Source of the DNA: Pelagicoccus sp. SDUM812002
Lineage (GTDB): Bacteria > Verrucomicrobiota > Verrucomicrobiia > Opitutales > Opitutaceae
Assembly: GCF_031127835.1 (NCBI RefSeq)
Contig: NZ_JARXHX010000004.1
Coordinates: forward strand, 1-64,000
DNA length: 64,000 nt
Direction: 5' to 3'
Shown here: piece by piece, positions 27,594 to 36,399 of the stretch
Position numbering within the stretch: position 1 is the stretch's first letter
How the letters are laid out: every line of letters starts with the position of its first letter
Position numbers and translations under genes: made by a program
Notes under the pieces: generated by a model
Told to the model about the DNA's origin: nothing
The model's database searches: none
The model's input: the letters and a program-made list of their open reading frames with translations, nothing else

Positions 27594-29093
27594 ATGCAAA
27601 TCAAAGCGAAAAAGTTAAGCAAGTTGCTCGGAGCGGATTTCTCGAAAGTCCTTAAAGGCCAGCCGGATCCAAAAATCGAGCGGCTGGCGATCGACAGCCG
27701 CCGGGTTACCCCCGGGTCGCTCTTTTTTGCCCTGCCAGGTCTGCGCTCGGACGGAAACTCATTCGTAGATGAGGCCATTTCTCGAGGAGCGGTGGCAGTT
27801 ATTTCTTCGCAGCCGCGTCGGTTCAGGAGTGCAAAGGTCGCTTACGTGACCGTCGAGAACCCGAGGCTAATACTCGCTTCTGTCGCTCGTACTTTTTACA
27901 AAAAGCCGGACAAAGACCTGAAGCTCGCTGGAGTCACCGGCACCAACGGCAAGACTACGGTTTCCTATTTGGTAAAGCAGATCATGGCGAACCTAGGCCA
28001 GCCTTACGCTTGTTTGGGTACTATCGGGTACGACCTTGTTCGTCGCACTGTTCCCTCGTTTCGCACGACGCCCGAGTCGCTTGATCTTTGCGATTTGCTC
28101 AGCCAAGCCCGCGATTTTGGATGCAAGGGAGCGGTGATGGAAGTGAGCTCGCACGGTTTGAATCAGCATCGGGTTAGCGGTTTAAGGTTCGAAGTCGCGG
28201 CCTTTCTCAACCTGACTCGTGACCACCTCGACTACCACAATGACATGGAGTCTTATTACGCGGTCAAGCGTGGCATGTTTAATGGTGAGAACGGGAAGCT
28301 GCCGAAGGTCGCAGTGGTTAATATCGACGACAAATACGGGAAGCGATTGATCCCCGAAATTCCCGATGCTGTGGCGACCATCACTTTTGGCGAATCCGAG
28401 GATGCTACGTTTAGGGCGAGTTCGATCGAGCTAAGTGCAGAACAGACGCGTTTCGTTTTAGATTGTCCGGATGGTCAATACGAAGTGAAGACCTCCTTGG
28501 TGGGCGACTACAATGTTAGCAACACTTTGGCGGCTTTGGCTATCTGTGGCGGGCTCGGCTTGAACATAAAGAATTGTATAAAGGATTTGGATTCGTTTTC
28601 GGGTATACCCGGACGTATGCAAAAGGTGGACGCTGGCCAGTCGGCGAGCGTGTTGGTAGACTACGCCCACACCGAGGACGCTTTGGAGAATGCCTTGAGT
28701 ATGCTTCGTGGAGTCACGAAAGGGAAGTTGCGGGTCGTGTTCGGCTGCGGCGGGAATCGAGATCGCGGCAAACGTCCTATCATGACGAGGGTGGCAAATA
28801 CGCTTTCGGACGAAGCGTGGGCGACCTCCGACAATCCGCGCAACGAGAAGATCGAAGACATTTTTGCGGACATGAAAGAAGGGCTCGTCGATCCGACGCG
28901 CGTGCATTTCGTCGGCGATCGGCGACGCGCGATCGAGCTCGCCTTGCAAGCGTCGAAGGCGGGCGACTGCCTTCTGATCGCGGGCAAAGGCCATGAGTCT
29001 TTTCAAGAGTACGGTGAGACTGTGGTACCCTTTGACGACAGGAAGGTAGCTTTGGATTTGATCCAGAACATGCAGCTAGGAGGTCGAGTCTGA
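27594..29093 (+). CDS. murE: UDP-MurNAc-L-Ala-D-Glu--2,6-diaminopimelate ligase
   Basis: The 499-residue Mur ligase adds the third amino acid of the stem peptide. Seen are the N-terminal UDP-binding domain, the ATP loop G116-T-N-G-K120-T-T, the SSHGL and LTRDHLDYH blocks, and DNPR at 413-416, the motif typical of meso-diaminopimelate-specific MurE. The ATG at 27594 is preferred because homology starts there; a GTG at 27522 is in frame. The downstream murF start follows the stop directly. Confidence 0.95.
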   Translation: MQIKAKKLSKLLGADFSKVLKGQPDPKIERLAIDSRRVTPGSLFFALPGLRSDGNSFVDEAISRGAVAVISSQPRRFRSAKVAYVTVENPRLILASVARTFYKKPDKDLKLAGVTGTNGKTTVSYLVKQIMANLGQPYACLGTIGYDLVRRTVPSFRTTPESLDLCDLLSQARDFGCKGAVMEVSSHGLNQHRVSGLRFEVAAFLNLTRDHLDYHNDMESYYAVKRGMFNGENGKLPKVAVVNIDDKYGKRLIPEIPDAVATITFGESEDATFRASSIELSAEQTRFVLDCPDGQYEVKTSLVGDYNVSNTLAALAICGGLGLNIKNCIKDLDSFSGIPGRMQKVDAGQSASVLVDYAHTEDALENALSMLRGVTKGKLRVVFGCGGNRDRGKRPIMTRVANTLSDEAWATSDNPRNEKIEDIFADMKEGLVDPTRVHFVGDRRRAIELALQASKAGDCLLIAGKGHESFQEYGETVVPFDDRKVALDLIQNMQLGGRV

Positions 29094-30458
29094 GTGGCTA
29101 GCATCGACCCAGTCGCTCTTGCAAATTGGACCTCCGGTGAATGGAAAAGTGGGGTGCCATCGGAGGTCACGGCTATCAGCTTCGATTCGCGCAAGTTGAA
29201 GCTCGGCCAACTTTTCGTAGCATTGCGCACGGCCGCCCGCGATGGGCATGACTTCTTAAATGCTGCGAAAGCGGCAGGCGCGGCCGGATCAATTGTAGAT
29301 CGCTACCGGAAGGAGGTAGATTTGCCTCAACTCGTGGTAGCCGATGTTTCGAAAGCTCTCATCGATGCTGCTCGAGGGTTTCGCTCTACTTGGAAAGCCC
29401 AGGTGATCGGCATCACTGGAAGCTGTGGCAAGACGACCTGCAAGGAAGTACTCGCTTGTTTGCTGTCGCAAAGCGAAACGCTCAGTACAGAAGGCAATCT
29501 CAATAATTTGATCGGAGTGCCGGTCAGCATCCTTCGCCCAAAGGGAACAGACGCAGAGTACGCGGTTTTGGAAGCAGGTATTTCTGAACCTGGTGAGATG
29601 CAGGCACTCGCCCGAGCGATAGCCCCGAATTTGGGAATCATCACGGCGATAGGGGCGGCTCACCTTGAAGATCTCGGGACGGTTGAAAACGTGGCTGTCG
29701 AGAAAGGGAAGTTGCTGCAGGGCAAAAAGCTGCAGGGAGCTTTCGTTGGCGAGACGGTAGAGCCTTACCTGCCGCAAATCCGTTGCCCAAGTGCGGTGGT
29801 GGTTCGGCGCGATGCAGGGTTGTCGGGGGACTGGTCTTTCGACTTTCGTACGGAAGCTGGCAAAACGCGTTTTCGTCAACGGATTGCCGGTGCTGTACAT
29901 GAATTTGGATACAGTGGTTCAGGAGCTGGATTAGCTTCGAATGTAGCTCTAGCGGTAGCTGCTGCGTTCTCACTTGGTGTACCCTCAAGGGACATCGCGA
30001 ATTCGCTTCGGGATTGGAAACCATCCGCAATGCGCAACGAGTGGCGGGAACTGGGCGAGACCTCTATTTTCCTCGATTGCTACAATGCGAACCCGATTTC
30101 GATGAAGGATTCATTGGCGACCTTCGTCGCTGAAACACCTGAGGAAAAGCCGCGGCTTTTCCTGCTCGGATGTATGGAAGAGCTCGGTACGGAATCCTCG
30201 ATCTGGCACGAGAAACTCGGCCGGGATTTTCCTGTTAGAAAACAAGATTTCCTGCTTGTGATTGGGAGCGAAGCCAAGAGCGTGTTGCGAGGTATGAAGG
30301 ACGTGGGACGCGATACAGGAAATTGCTTTGAAATTGCATCGGTAGGGGAGGCTAAGGATCGCCTTGCTGGTTTCGCGGGCAGCCTGTTTTTGAAGGGCAG
30401 TCGCCGTTATCGATTAGAGTCCGCTCTCGAATATTTGAAGGGAGGCGTTTCGTGTTAA
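29094..30458 (+). CDS. murF: UDP-MurNAc-tripeptide--D-Ala-D-Ala ligase
   Basis: The 454-residue Mur ligase attaches D-Ala-D-Ala to the UDP-MurNAc tripeptide. The ATP-binding loop is GITGSCGKTT, with EAGISEPGEM, GAAHLEDLG and the LDCYNANP block downstream. The gene uses GTG immediately after the murE stop codon, and its end overlaps the start of mraY, so translation is probably coupled on both sides. Confidence 0.94.
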   Translation: MASIDPVALANWTSGEWKSGVPSEVTAISFDSRKLKLGQLFVALRTAARDGHDFLNAAKAAGAAGSIVDRYRKEVDLPQLVVADVSKALIDAARGFRSTWKAQVIGITGSCGKTTCKEVLACLLSQSETLSTEGNLNNLIGVPVSILRPKGTDAEYAVLEAGISEPGEMQALARAIAPNLGIITAIGAAHLEDLGTVENVAVEKGKLLQGKKLQGAFVGETVEPYLPQIRCPSAVVVRRDAGLSGDWSFDFRTEAGKTRFRQRIAGAVHEFGYSGSGAGLASNVALAVAAAFSLGVPSRDIANSLRDWKPSAMRNEWRELGETSIFLDCYNANPISMKDSLATFVAETPEEKPRLFLLGCMEELGTESSIWHEKLGRDFPVRKQDFLLVIGSEAKSVLRGMKDVGRDTGNCFEIASVGEAKDRLAGFAGSLFLKGSRRYRLESALEYLKGGVSC

Positions 30459-31552
30459 GCTATCTAGCACAATACGAAGAATACTTCGGACCGTTCCGTT
30501 TGCTGCGTTTCATCACCTTGAGGACGCTTTTCGCGTCGGGAACGTCATTGTTGATTGGATACATGTTGGGCCCTTGGGTCATCGCCAAGCTTCGTTCCTT
30601 CAGTTTTCAGCAAAGTTTGCGGGACAAGAGCGAAGTCGGAAAACTGGCAGAGCTGCACGAAGGTAAGAAAAACACCCCGACTATGGGTGGGTTGCTCATC
30701 TGTCTTAGTGTGACTTCTAGCTGTCTACTCTGGGCTCAGTGGAATGTTTGGGTGCTTACCGCTCTGCTGGTTTATGTCAGCCTGACGGGCTTGGGCTTCA
30801 TGGACGATTTTCTGAAGGTCTCGAAGCGAAACAGTAAGGGCGTCAGTTCTCGTTTCAAGCTTATGTGGCAGAGCGTCACCACGATCGTTGCCCTCCTTAT
30901 CCTAGTCAACAACCCGGAGAGCGCCGCGCTTACTAGGGAGTTGTGGCTACCGTTTTTCAAGGATGCTGTTTGGGTCTCCATGCCACTTTGGTTTCTCTTC
31001 ATGTTTCTATTCTTCGTACTCGTAGGCTCGAGCAATGCGATAAATTTGACTGATGGAGTCGATGGCTTGGCCATTGGCTGTACGATATCAGTGGCCCTAG
31101 TCTACGCGGTGATGGCCTATGCGGCGGGCAATGCAATCATCTCGGATTATTTGCTGATCTCCTTTGTCCCTGGGGTGGGGGAGCTTACAGTTATTTGCGG
31201 ATCTTTGGTAGGAGCGGGTCTTGCGTTTCTTTGGTTCAACACGCACCCCGCGGAGGTCTTCATGGGAGACACTGGATCGCTTGCTCTCGGCGGCTTGATC
31301 GGTATAGTCGCCTTTATGGTGCACCAACCTGTGACTTTGATAATCGTGGGCGGAATTTTCGTCATGGAAGCGATGTCCGTCATTTTACAAGTCGCTTCCT
31401 TCAAAATGACCGGGAAGCGAATCTTTCGCATGGCGCCGATTCATCATCATTTCGAATTGAAAGGTTGGGCAGAATCTAAGGTTGTCGTTAGGTTTTGGAT
31501 ACTATCGCTCATTTTTGCGATTGCGGGACTGGGGACCTTGAAACTTAGGTGA
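30452..31552 (+). CDS. mraY: Phospho-N-acetylmuramoyl-pentapeptide-transferase
   Basis: The 366-residue polytopic enzyme makes lipid I from UDP-MurNAc-pentapeptide and undecaprenyl phosphate. It has about ten helices and the catalytic motifs KNTPTMGG, GFMDDFLK (DD pair), NAINLTDGVDGLA, FMGDTGSLALGG and the HHHFELKGW loop. It begins with GTG overlapping the last codons of murF by 7 bp. Confidence 0.96.
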   Translation: MLSYLAQYEEYFGPFRLLRFITLRTLFASGTSLLIGYMLGPWVIAKLRSFSFQQSLRDKSEVGKLAELHEGKKNTPTMGGLLICLSVTSSCLLWAQWNVWVLTALLVYVSLTGLGFMDDFLKVSKRNSKGVSSRFKLMWQSVTTIVALLILVNNPESAALTRELWLPFFKDAVWVSMPLWFLFMFLFFVLVGSSNAINLTDGVDGLAIGCTISVALVYAVMAYAAGNAIISDYLLISFVPGVGELTVICGSLVGAGLAFLWFNTHPAEVFMGDTGSLALGGLIGIVAFMVHQPVTLIIVGGIFVMEAMSVILQVASFKMTGKRIFRMAPIHHHFELKGWAESKVVVRFWILSLIFAIAGLGTLKLR

Positions 31553-32838
31553 GCACACATTCGACACTATTGCCCAAGTGGCTCAGAAAGCGTTTGGATT
31601 CGCCTGTCGCGATTCTTGGTCGCGCTTCCAGCGGACAAGCGGCGAGTGCTTTGCTTGAGGGCTTGGGATGCGAATGCCATGTTTTCGACGAGCGAGCCGA
31701 AACTGAGTCAATGCGTTCTTTCGGGGTCGAGGCGGCTCGGAAGTTTGGACTTGTTGTCTGCAGTCCAGGTTTCGCGATTGACCACCCATGGTTGCAAGCT
31801 GCCCGCGAGGCGGGTTGCGAGATCATCCCGGAACTCGACCTTGGCGCTAGCCTCTGGAGGGGACCGATCGTGGTAATCACCGGCACCAACGGAAAGACCA
31901 CCCTGACGGAATTTCTCACATCTGCCTTCAGCAGCGCTGGCATCGAAGCCTACGCCTGCGGCAACATTGGGCGACCAATCTCTAGCTTGATCGCAGACGA
32001 CTTCAATTTGGAAGCGGTTGCCGTTTGCGAGGTGAGCTCGTTTCAGGCGGAACTGACCAAGTATCTGCATGCGGATTCGCTTCTTTGGACGAATTTTGAT
32101 GAAGACCACCTCGATCGTCATAAGTCATTGCAGGCGTATTTCGAAAGCAAATACACTTTGGTGAAGTTGCAGCGAGGTGATGTCCTCCTATTTGACGATA
32201 GCGTGTTATCTTTCGGCAAAGAATTCGGACGCGAGCTGCCTGAAGATGGCCTGGTAGACAACAGTCTGAGTGCGGCCGAGCTCGGTGTGACGGGGACGAT
32301 TTTTGAAACATTACCCGAGCGAAACACCTACCTGATTGCCCGCGCTCTCTGGTTGAGGATGGGCTTGGATGAGGGCGAGCTCATCGAGGCTGCTAACAAT
32401 TTTAAGAAGAGCCCGCACCGCATGGAGCTCATCGAGAACCGTAATGGTGTCTCGTATTGGGACGATTCTAAGTCTACCAACTTTCATGCGGTGTACGGAG
32501 CGTTGAAACGTTTCGAGAATCCGGTGGTGTGGATCGGCGGTGGTAAAAACAAAGGGGGGGATTTACCACGATTTGTGGCGAAAATCGCCCCAAGAATCCA
32601 CTCGGCGCACCTCATAGGAGAGACTTCTATTAAATTAGCGCCGGCTTTTGAGGAGCATGGCGTGAGGGTTCGTGTCTACGAAGACTTGGACGATGCAGTG
32701 GCGGGTGCTAGCGCCGTCGCAGAATCCGGTACAAATATTTTATTAAGCCCAGGCTTTGCGAGTCTCGACATGTTCGACGGCTATTCACAGCGTGGGGAAG
32801 CATTTAGGAGAGCCATCAGCCATTTGTCAGACCTATGA
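31549..32838 (+). CDS. murD: UDP-MurNAc-L-alanine--D-glutamate ligase
   Basis: The 429-residue Mur ligase adds D-Glu to UDP-MurNAc-L-Ala. Motifs are VITGTNGKTTLTEF (ATP loop), CEVSSFQAEL, NFDEDHLDRH and the LSPGFASLDMFDGYSQRGEAF C-terminal block typical of MurD. The GTG start overlaps the mraY stop (GTGA), and the 3' end overlaps the LysM gene (ATGA). Confidence 0.95.
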   Translation: MSTHSTLLPKWLRKRLDSPVAILGRASSGQAASALLEGLGCECHVFDERAETESMRSFGVEAARKFGLVVCSPGFAIDHPWLQAAREAGCEIIPELDLGASLWRGPIVVITGTNGKTTLTEFLTSAFSSAGIEAYACGNIGRPISSLIADDFNLEAVAVCEVSSFQAELTKYLHADSLLWTNFDEDHLDRHKSLQAYFESKYTLVKLQRGDVLLFDDSVLSFGKEFGRELPEDGLVDNSLSAAELGVTGTIFETLPERNTYLIARALWLRMGLDEGELIEAANNFKKSPHRMELIENRNGVSYWDDSKSTNFHAVYGALKRFENPVVWIGGGKNKGGDLPRFVAKIAPRIHSAHLIGETSIKLAPAFEEHGVRVRVYEDLDDAVAGASAVAESGTNILLSPGFASLDMFDGYSQRGEAFRRAISHLSDL

Positions 32839-34070
32839 AACTATCAGCGTACAAAACCCTCGAATCGAGCAAGCGCGCCCAGACTTTGAGCCGCATTATT
32901 TTGATAGCGGGAGCCCATCTCGTGATCATAGGAGGAACTTACCTCGTAACAAATTTTGGCGATCAGCCTAGTGGGGATTCTGTAGCTCTAGCCGGAGTGG
33001 GAACTTGGTCCAGTCAAAGCCCTTCCGCAATCGTCCCTAGTGTCGACGCGTCTTCGAGCACACTTTTCGATTCACGTGCCGGTAACCTCAGCGGCTACAA
33101 CGCAGGCGATGGCAGGCCGGTGATGCTGGCAAACAATTCGGCTTCTTCGAGCGGACGTTTCGCGCCACGTCGTCCCAGTTCGTCGGGCACTAAAAGTAGT
33201 GGTGCTAGCCAGCCTAACCCTTCTGCGACGACCGACCGAGACGACGAATTCCTGCAGCCGCTTAACCAACCTAATGACGACTTGTATCCTTCTTATTCGT
33301 CGGTTGCTCCAACATCAGGCTTGTCTCAAACAATCGAATACAAGGTACAGAATGGCGACAGCCTTTGGGGAATAGGCCAGCGTTTCAATGTTGATGTGAA
33401 AGACATCACCGCTGTAAATCCGGGCCTAACTGTTAACATCCGCACTGGACAAACGATCAGTATCCCGCGCACGCCGGATTCTTCCTCAACAGCTTACCAG
33501 TCCGCCGCGACGAACGCGCCGCCTCAACCCAAGTCAGTCAATGGGTCAATTTATACGGTTAAGTCGGGCGATGTTCTTTCCCGCATCGCATCCCGCCAAG
33601 GTTTAACAGTAGCAGAGCTGAAGGCTGCAAATGGATTAAGTAACGACGTGATTCGCGTTGGGCAGGAATTGGTCATACCGACTCGTACAAGCAGCGAGGC
33701 ACTCGTTTCCAAGCAACATCGAGGTCCGAAGGTCACAGTCGAGGCGGGGGACACGCTCGATAAGTACGCAGCGATCTACGGTGTAAGCGTTGCGGAGTTG
33801 ATGGAGATTAACGATATCAGCAATCCTCGGTTGATTCGTATCGGACAGACTTTGCTTATTCCGGAAAAAGGCCAATCGCGTATTCGTACACCTGAACCGA
33901 GCGTGACGGCTCGCCCTCAAACGACTCGGCCGTCTAATTCGACGTCGACTCGAAGTTTGCCCACCCTAGAGGAATTGCCCCGTGAAAGTTCCGAGCCCTT
34001 GCCGACGCTTGACGAGGCTTTTGGCGAAGAGGATTTGGACGATCAGCCATTGATCCAAATCTCAGAATAG
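32835..34070 (+). CDS. Membrane-anchored triple-LysM protein
   Basis: The 411-residue protein has a short cytoplasmic tail, one membrane helix (about 19-38), and a long Ser/Pro-rich low-complexity region (about 45-165). Three LysM domains follow (about 168-211, 239-282, 299-343), then an acidic tail. LysM binds N-acetylglucosamine in peptidoglycan. No hydrolase domain is present, so it is probably a wall-binding scaffold or activator rather than an enzyme. It sits between murD and ftsW, coupled to murD by ATGA, which suggests a role in division or septal wall synthesis. This gene is not part of the classical dcw set. Confidence 0.88.
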   Translation: MKLSAYKTLESSKRAQTLSRIILIAGAHLVIIGGTYLVTNFGDQPSGDSVALAGVGTWSSQSPSAIVPSVDASSSTLFDSRAGNLSGYNAGDGRPVMLANNSASSSGRFAPRRPSSSGTKSSGASQPNPSATTDRDDEFLQPLNQPNDDLYPSYSSVAPTSGLSQTIEYKVQNGDSLWGIGQRFNVDVKDITAVNPGLTVNIRTGQTISIPRTPDSSSTAYQSAATNAPPQPKSVNGSIYTVKSGDVLSRIASRQGLTVAELKAANGLSNDVIRVGQELVIPTRTSSEALVSKQHRGPKVTVEAGDTLDKYAAIYGVSVAELMEINDISNPRLIRIGQTLLIPEKGQSRIRTPEPSVTARPQTTRPSNSTSTRSLPTLEELPRESSEPLPTLDEAFGEEDLDDQPLIQISE

Positions 34071-34099
34071 CCCTGTAGTATCCTTCCCACTACAGCGGT

Positions 34100-35269
34100 A
34101 TGGCGAAGAAGAGTAAGAAGCAATCTCATGTAGGAGCGAGTGGCGTACTGAATCCAGCGCTTGTTGTTTTGGTATGCGCGACCTTGTTGACGGTGCTGGG
34201 AATAACCATTCTCTTTAGTGCGAGTCTACACATTAACAAAGGCTCGCCGTACTTCTTTATTGAGAAGCAAGCAATTTGGGTAGGAATTACGCTACTGGTA
34301 GCTTTGATATTGATGTTGGTGAATCTTGATTGGATTCGCCGTTTTATTTGGGTGGGCTACCTCCTGGGGATTGGCGTCCTGCTTTTGGTATTTGTACCGG
34401 GAATAGGGACGACCATCAACGGCAGTAGGAGTTGGGTTAGAATGGGGCCCATTGGCTTCCAGGTCGCGGAGATAGCCAAGGTGAGTTTCGTATTTTTTGC
34501 AGCTCACTATTTCAGTTCAATACGCTCCGAGAATACGACCTTTTTGCGGGGCTTCATCTACCCCGGAATTGGTATGGGAGTTTACATAGCTCTAGTGATT
34601 GCCCAGCCCGACCTTGGAACAGCCCTCATTTATGTGATGGTGGCTGTAGGTCTGCTCTATTTGGCGGGAGTTCGTTTGGTATACTTGGTTCCTTCTGTGC
34701 TCTTAGGATTCTCAGGCGTGGTAGCCTTGATCTACAATGACGCAGAGCGTTGGAGTCGATTGACTGCTTTCTGGAACATGGAAGCGGAGAAGGCAGGCGA
34801 TGCTTACCAGGGCTGGCAAGCCTTGCTCGCATTTGGGGCAGGCGGTATCGATGGGGTCGGCTTGGGCAACGGGCGTCAGCAGCAAAGCTTTCTACCCGAA
34901 GCGCACAATGACTTTATATTCGCGATCATCGGCGAGGAACTGGGGATGGTCGCAACGCTCGCAGTAGTAACGATCTACGGCGTTCTCTTCATCGCCGGTG
35001 TTATGCATATCCGGAACGCTCCCAATACCTACCAATATCTCCTTGCAGCCGGTTGTGTATTGATGATTTCAGTACAATCGATTCTTAACCTAGGAGTCGT
35101 TACTGGGGTGTTGCCAACCACTGGACTTCCGCTTCCTTTCATCAGCTACGGAGGTTCAAACTACCTGACCATGGGGGTCTTTGTGGCCATTATTCTAAAC
35201 ACGAGCCTTGCTTGGCGAGGTCCTGTGCTCCAGCAGTCGAAGCGTAAACTTAAGGACATCGAAGGATGA
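34100..35269 (+). CDS. ftsW: Lipid II polymerase FtsW
   Basis: The 389-residue SEDS protein has ten predicted helices. It carries conserved blocks such as SRSWVRMGPIGFQVAEIAK, QPDLGTAL, the periplasmic loop ending LPEAHNDFIFAIIGEELG, and LPTTGLPLPFISYGGSN. SEDS proteins polymerise lipid II at the septum with the cognate PBP, here FtsI. The ATGA overlap with murG indicates coupling. Confidence 0.95.
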   Translation: MAKKSKKQSHVGASGVLNPALVVLVCATLLTVLGITILFSASLHINKGSPYFFIEKQAIWVGITLLVALILMLVNLDWIRRFIWVGYLLGIGVLLLVFVPGIGTTINGSRSWVRMGPIGFQVAEIAKVSFVFFAAHYFSSIRSENTTFLRGFIYPGIGMGVYIALVIAQPDLGTALIYVMVAVGLLYLAGVRLVYLVPSVLLGFSGVVALIYNDAERWSRLTAFWNMEAEKAGDAYQGWQALLAFGAGGIDGVGLGNGRQQQSFLPEAHNDFIFAIIGEELGMVATLAVVTIYGVLFIAGVMHIRNAPNTYQYLLAAGCVLMISVQSILNLGVVTGVLPTTGLPLPFISYGGSNYLTMGVFVAIILNTSLAWRGPVLQQSKRKLKDIEG

Positions 35270-36399
35270 AGCGAGCGATCATAGCGTGTGGCGGCACGGG
35301 AGGACACATGTCTCCGGGAATTGCTTTGGCGGAAGAGCTGACTTCTAGGAACTGGAATTGTACGCTACTCATCAGCAACAAACAGGTTGATTCTCGGTTA
35401 GTAAAAAAGTATCGGGATTTCGATTACGAGACAGTGGATGGTCGACCGTTTTCCATACGCCCAAACCGGCTAGTCCTTTTCTTGATTAGTCTCGTACGCG
35501 GTACGATCAAGTGCACTCGTATGATACATGCCAAAAAGCCAGACGTGGTAATCGGGTTTGGTGGATTTCTTTCTATGCCTGCGATGTTGGCAGGTTTCTT
35601 GGCAGGATTGCCAACGGTAATCCACGAGGCGAACAGAGTCGCTGGGCGGGTGACGCGTATCGTTAGTTGGTTTGCTCGACGTATCTACTTGCCAAAGGGT
35701 GTATCGGTGCGAACGAAACGCAGCAGCCGTATCCGCTATGTGGGGATGCCAGTGCGCAACGAAATTGTTAGCCAGTCTAAGTCGGCAGCGAAACGAAAAC
35801 TAGGCTTAGACCCGCGGCTCAATCTTCTAGTCATCATGGGAGGAAGCCAAGGGGCGGAGTCGCTTAACAAGTGGGTCAAGGCTAGCTTGCCAATTCTCGC
35901 CCAAAAGGAGGTACAAGTCTTTTGCTTAACAGGTGGTGGTACGGAAGCCGATAGCTCCATGACTTTCAAATCGCCCAAGGGCACGGTGGTCAGATCTTTG
36001 TTTCGTCGTTTTTCCGATGATATGGCCACGGTCTTGTCTGCGGCGGATTTGGTCGTGTCCCGTTCAGGTGCAGGCAGTATTGCCGAGATGATGCGTTGCC
36101 GAGCTCCAGGGATTTTGATACCGTTTCCATTTTCCGCAGACGACCACCAAGTGGAGAACGCTAAGAACTTTGAATCGCTGGGATGTGGAATTCACATGTC
36201 GCAAGACTACATCGGTGATTTGCTCAAGGAAGTCCAAGACGTATTGTTCAACGAATGGTTGATGCAGAAGTTTCGTCACAATCTCGAATTAGCGGATCGG
36301 GCCGATGTGAGATCGTTCATGGCTAATGACCTGGAGCGCATCGTCTCTGGAAACGGATTAAGCATGGCCGCTCGGACAGAACAACGATTGCGCACATGA
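35266..36399 (+). CDS. murG: UDP-GlcNAc--undecaprenyl-pyrophosphoryl-MurNAc-pentapeptide transferase
   Basis: The 377-residue GT28 glycosyltransferase converts lipid I to lipid II at the inner face of the membrane. Motifs are the Gly-rich CGGTGGHMSPG near the start, GFGGFLSMPAMLAG, HEANRVAGRVTR, MGGSQGAESLN, and VVSRSGAGSIAEMMRC in the C-domain. It overlaps ftsW upstream and murC downstream by ATGA. Confidence 0.95.
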   Translation: MKRAIIACGGTGGHMSPGIALAEELTSRNWNCTLLISNKQVDSRLVKKYRDFDYETVDGRPFSIRPNRLVLFLISLVRGTIKCTRMIHAKKPDVVIGFGGFLSMPAMLAGFLAGLPTVIHEANRVAGRVTRIVSWFARRIYLPKGVSVRTKRSSRIRYVGMPVRNEIVSQSKSAAKRKLGLDPRLNLLVIMGGSQGAESLNKWVKASLPILAQKEVQVFCLTGGGTEADSSMTFKSPKGTVVRSLFRRFSDDMATVLSAADLVVSRSGAGSIAEMMRCRAPGILIPFPFSADDHQVENAKNFESLGCGIHMSQDYIGDLLKEVQDVLFNEWLMQKFRHNLELADRADVRSFMANDLERIVSGNGLSMAARTEQRLRT

